From DATAES01 sp963802415 (lineage in GTDB: Bacteria; Actinomycetota; Acidimicrobiia; Acidimicrobiales; JACDCH01), in assembly GCA_963802415.1 (NCBI GenBank), contig CAWDIH010000001.1, positions 1,488,001 through 1,552,000 of the forward strand: a stretch of 64,000 nucleotides of DNA, written 5' to 3'. Under the pieces are notes generated by a model. The model was not told the DNA's origin, ran no database searches, and saw nothing but the letters and a program-made list of their open reading frames with translations. The position numbers and the translations under genes were made by a program. Positions within the stretch are counted from its first letter, which is position 1. Each line of letters begins with the position of its first letter. This document shows positions 62,712 to 64,000 of the stretch, piece after piece.

Positions 62712-63278
62712 ATGCGCTGGCTGATTCCGATCACCTTCGTCGTGTTGATGACGGCTTGCGGCGACGGCTCCGCGCCCGTAGCACCGTCGTCGAGTGCAGC
62801 GCCGCCATCCACGACCACGACCACCGCACCGCCGACCAACTATCAGGTCAAGCGGGGGGACACACTCGGCGCGATCGCGCGGCGATTCGGTGTCCCGATC
62901 GACTCGATCGTCGCCGCGAACCACCTGACGAGCCAGGACCAACTCGCAGAAGGCCAAGTCCTCGTCATCCCGCCTCCGGCGCCGGTCCAACTGGCCGTGT
63001 CGCCTGCGGACGGACAGCCGGGTGCGACGATCCAGTTGAAGCTCACTGGCGCGAAGTCCTCCGAGACCATCACGTTCCAGGTCGACGGCCCCGGCGGCAA
63101 GAAGTTCACTGGTCCGCCGCACACGCCGGCGGCCGACGGGTCGGTCACGGCGAAGTACCAGACCACGCCGCAGGATCCACCGGGGACGTATCAGGTCGGA
63201 GCGACGGGCTCGGGCGGGACGACGGCGCAGGCCGCGTTCCAGCTCAGTCCTCCGCCACCGGCGTCGATACCGAACTGA
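62712..63278 (+). CDS. LysM-domain lipoprotein
   Basis: 188 residues. The signal MRWLIPITFVVLMTAC gives a lipobox at Cys16, with a Ser/Thr/Pro linker after it. One LysM module follows (YQVKRGDTLGAIARRFGVPI, IVAANHL, GQVLVIPP), which binds peptidoglycan. The C-terminal beta-rich domain (GQPGATIQLKLTGAKSSETI ... GTYQVGATGS) looks like an immunoglobulin-like fold. It is anchored outside the membrane and tied to the cell wall. ATG 62700, in frame four codons earlier, is an equally possible start. Confidence 0.88.
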   Translation: MRWLIPITFVVLMTACGDGSAPVAPSSSAAPPSTTTTTAPPTNYQVKRGDTLGAIARRFGVPIDSIVAANHLTSQDQLAEGQVLVIPPPAPVQLAVSPADGQPGATIQLKLTGAKSSETITFQVDGPGGKKFTGPPHTPAADGSVTAKYQTTPQDPPGTYQVGATGSGGTTAQAAFQLSPPPPASIPN

Positions 63279-63301
63279 TCCTCAGCGCGCGCGCGGAACG
63301 A

Positions 63302-64000
63302 TCAGACTCCCAGTGCGTCGGCGATGCGCTGCCGGTGCCAAGCGGCGTTGCCGAACAGTGCGCCCGACGTCTTCGCTCGCTTCACGAACAGCTGCTGATC
63401 GTGCTCCCACGTGTAGCCGATGCCGCCGAGCAACTGGATGCCATCAGCCGCTACCAGTCGCTCGCAGTCGCCGGCCGCAGCCTTCGCCGCCGCAACCGCC
63501 ATCGAGCGGCGATCGTCGTCCTCGGCGATGGTCGCCGCGGCGAACACGCACACCCCTCGTGCCCGCTCGATGGCGACGAACATGTTCGCCAGCTTGTGCT
63601 TGACCGCCTGGAACGAGCCGATCGGCACGCCGAACTGCCGGCGCTCCTTCGCGTACTGGAGATTCGTGTCGAAGATCGACTCGCACGTGCCGACGAGCTC
63701 GAACGCGATCGCTGTGGTCATCTCCTGCCGCGCTCGCTCGACGCCTTCGCTGCTGACCGGCATGCGCTCGTATTCGCCGACAGACGAGGTGTCGATCGCG
63801 GCCAGCGTCCGTGTGGCATCGAGCGCGGCGAACGGGACGGAGCTTCGCATCGGCCGCCGGCACGAGGACGACGTGATCGTCGACGACAGCCGCGATGACG
63901 TCGACCTCGCCAGCGCAGAGCACATGATCGACATCGAACGCGACTGTGCCCGAGACGTGTCCCGATGCCACCTTCGCCAGCCATGGTCCGGCTCCATCCG
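63302..64000 (-). CDS. Acyl-CoA dehydrogenase, short type, C-terminal part (cut by window edge, frameshifted)
   Basis: The visible 230 residues include WLAKVASGHVSGTVAFDVDH in one frame. After a break near 63845 they continue SVPFAALDATRTLAAIDTSS, then ERRQFGVPIGSFQAVKHKLA and LLGGIGYTWEHDQQLFVKRA. This is the third ACAD in the window with the short-partner architecture (compare 11632 and 19565). Its start and any operator lie beyond the window. It converges with the LysM lipoprotein. A full-length partner may be next to it outside the window, or may be the orphan at 48546. Confidence 0.85.
   Translation of the reverse strand, partial: RMEPDHGWRRWHRDTSRAQSRSMSIMCSALARSTSSRLSSTITSSSCRRPMRSSVPFAALDATRTLAAIDTSSVGEYERMPVSSEGVERARQEMTTAIAFELVGTCESIFDTNLQYAKERRQFGVPIGSFQAVKHKLANMFVAIERARGVCVFAAATIAEDDDRRSMAVAAAKAAAGDCERLVAADGIQLLGGIGYTWEHDQQLFVKRAKTSGALFGNAAWHRQRIADALGV

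Overview
The window is a GC-rich, gene-dense stretch of an actinobacterial chromosome. It carries a mycothiol-dependent isomerase-type gene, a PPOX/F420-type flavin-fold protein, wax-ester synthase/DGAT, several soluble P450s, TetR regulators, many GTG starts and 4-nt stop/start overlaps. The density of P450, SDR, acyl-CoA dehydrogenase (ACAD), DUF35 and amidohydrolase genes suggests an uncultured Acidimicrobiia-like member of the Actinomycetota; that placement is inference. Nearly every gene looks catabolic: uptake, CoA activation and beta-oxidation-like breakdown of hydrophobic (sterol-, lipid- or terpenoid-like) substrates. No rRNA, tRNA, CRISPR, phage or transposase gene was recognised, and no stretch above 300 bp lacks a gene or element.

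Layout. 1-6.4 kb: divergent SDR/amidase-MgtC, then a PaaK-like ligase-WS/DGAT unit divergent from an FGGY kinase. 6.4-11.3 kb: P450-SDR-SDR-amidohydrolase, facing a second amidohydrolase. 11.4-16.4 kb: an operon resembling the mycobacterial igr locus (3Fe-4S ferredoxin, small and large ACAD, DUF35, carboxymuconolactone-decarboxylase-like protein, DUF35, Ltp-type thiolase). 16.4-21.1 kb: enoyl-CoA hydratase divergent from SDR-ACAD-ACAD, then MaoC. 21-28 kb: a large LuxR/LAL regulator, small ORF-SDR, nitronate monooxygenase, TetR-P450. 28-31.5 kb: SDR-enoyl-CoA hydratase-thiolase-PPOX. 31.5-37 kb: SDR, carotenoid-type membrane protein, methyltransferase-unknown-nitroreductase, M55 peptidase, ACAD. 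37-46 kb: VOC-ADH-SRPBCC divergent from acyl-CoA synthetase plus a complete Liv-type ABC importer with fused permease, then a lipoprotein and a TetR. 46.8-49.7 kb: acyl-CoA synthetase-ACAD. 49.7-57.6 kb: hyuB-hyuA-GMC small subunit-GMC oxidoreductase-isomerase, divergent from a heme-oxygenase-fold enzyme. 57.7-64 kb: class II aldolase, hydroxyacid dehydrogenase, MFS, P450, SRPBCC protein, LysM lipoprotein and a truncated ACAD.

The main discovery candidate is regulatory. A palindrome TGAC-N6-GTCA, often extended to ACCTGAC-N6-GTCAGGT, occurs at 14 places, mostly 10-40 bp from start codons and mostly between divergent catabolic genes. It accounts for most transcription units in the window. Only one regulator gene, the TetR at 46087-46767, has copies at both ends, so it is the natural candidate for the factor. 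Superimposed are families of intergenic hairpins, notably one with a GCTATAGC centre, at gene ends.

Many genes contain single-base frameshifts while coding similarity continues in another frame. Their number, and the intact similarity on both sides, suggest uncorrected sequencing or assembly indels rather than mass pseudogenisation. These genes are given as one CDS with approximate break points.
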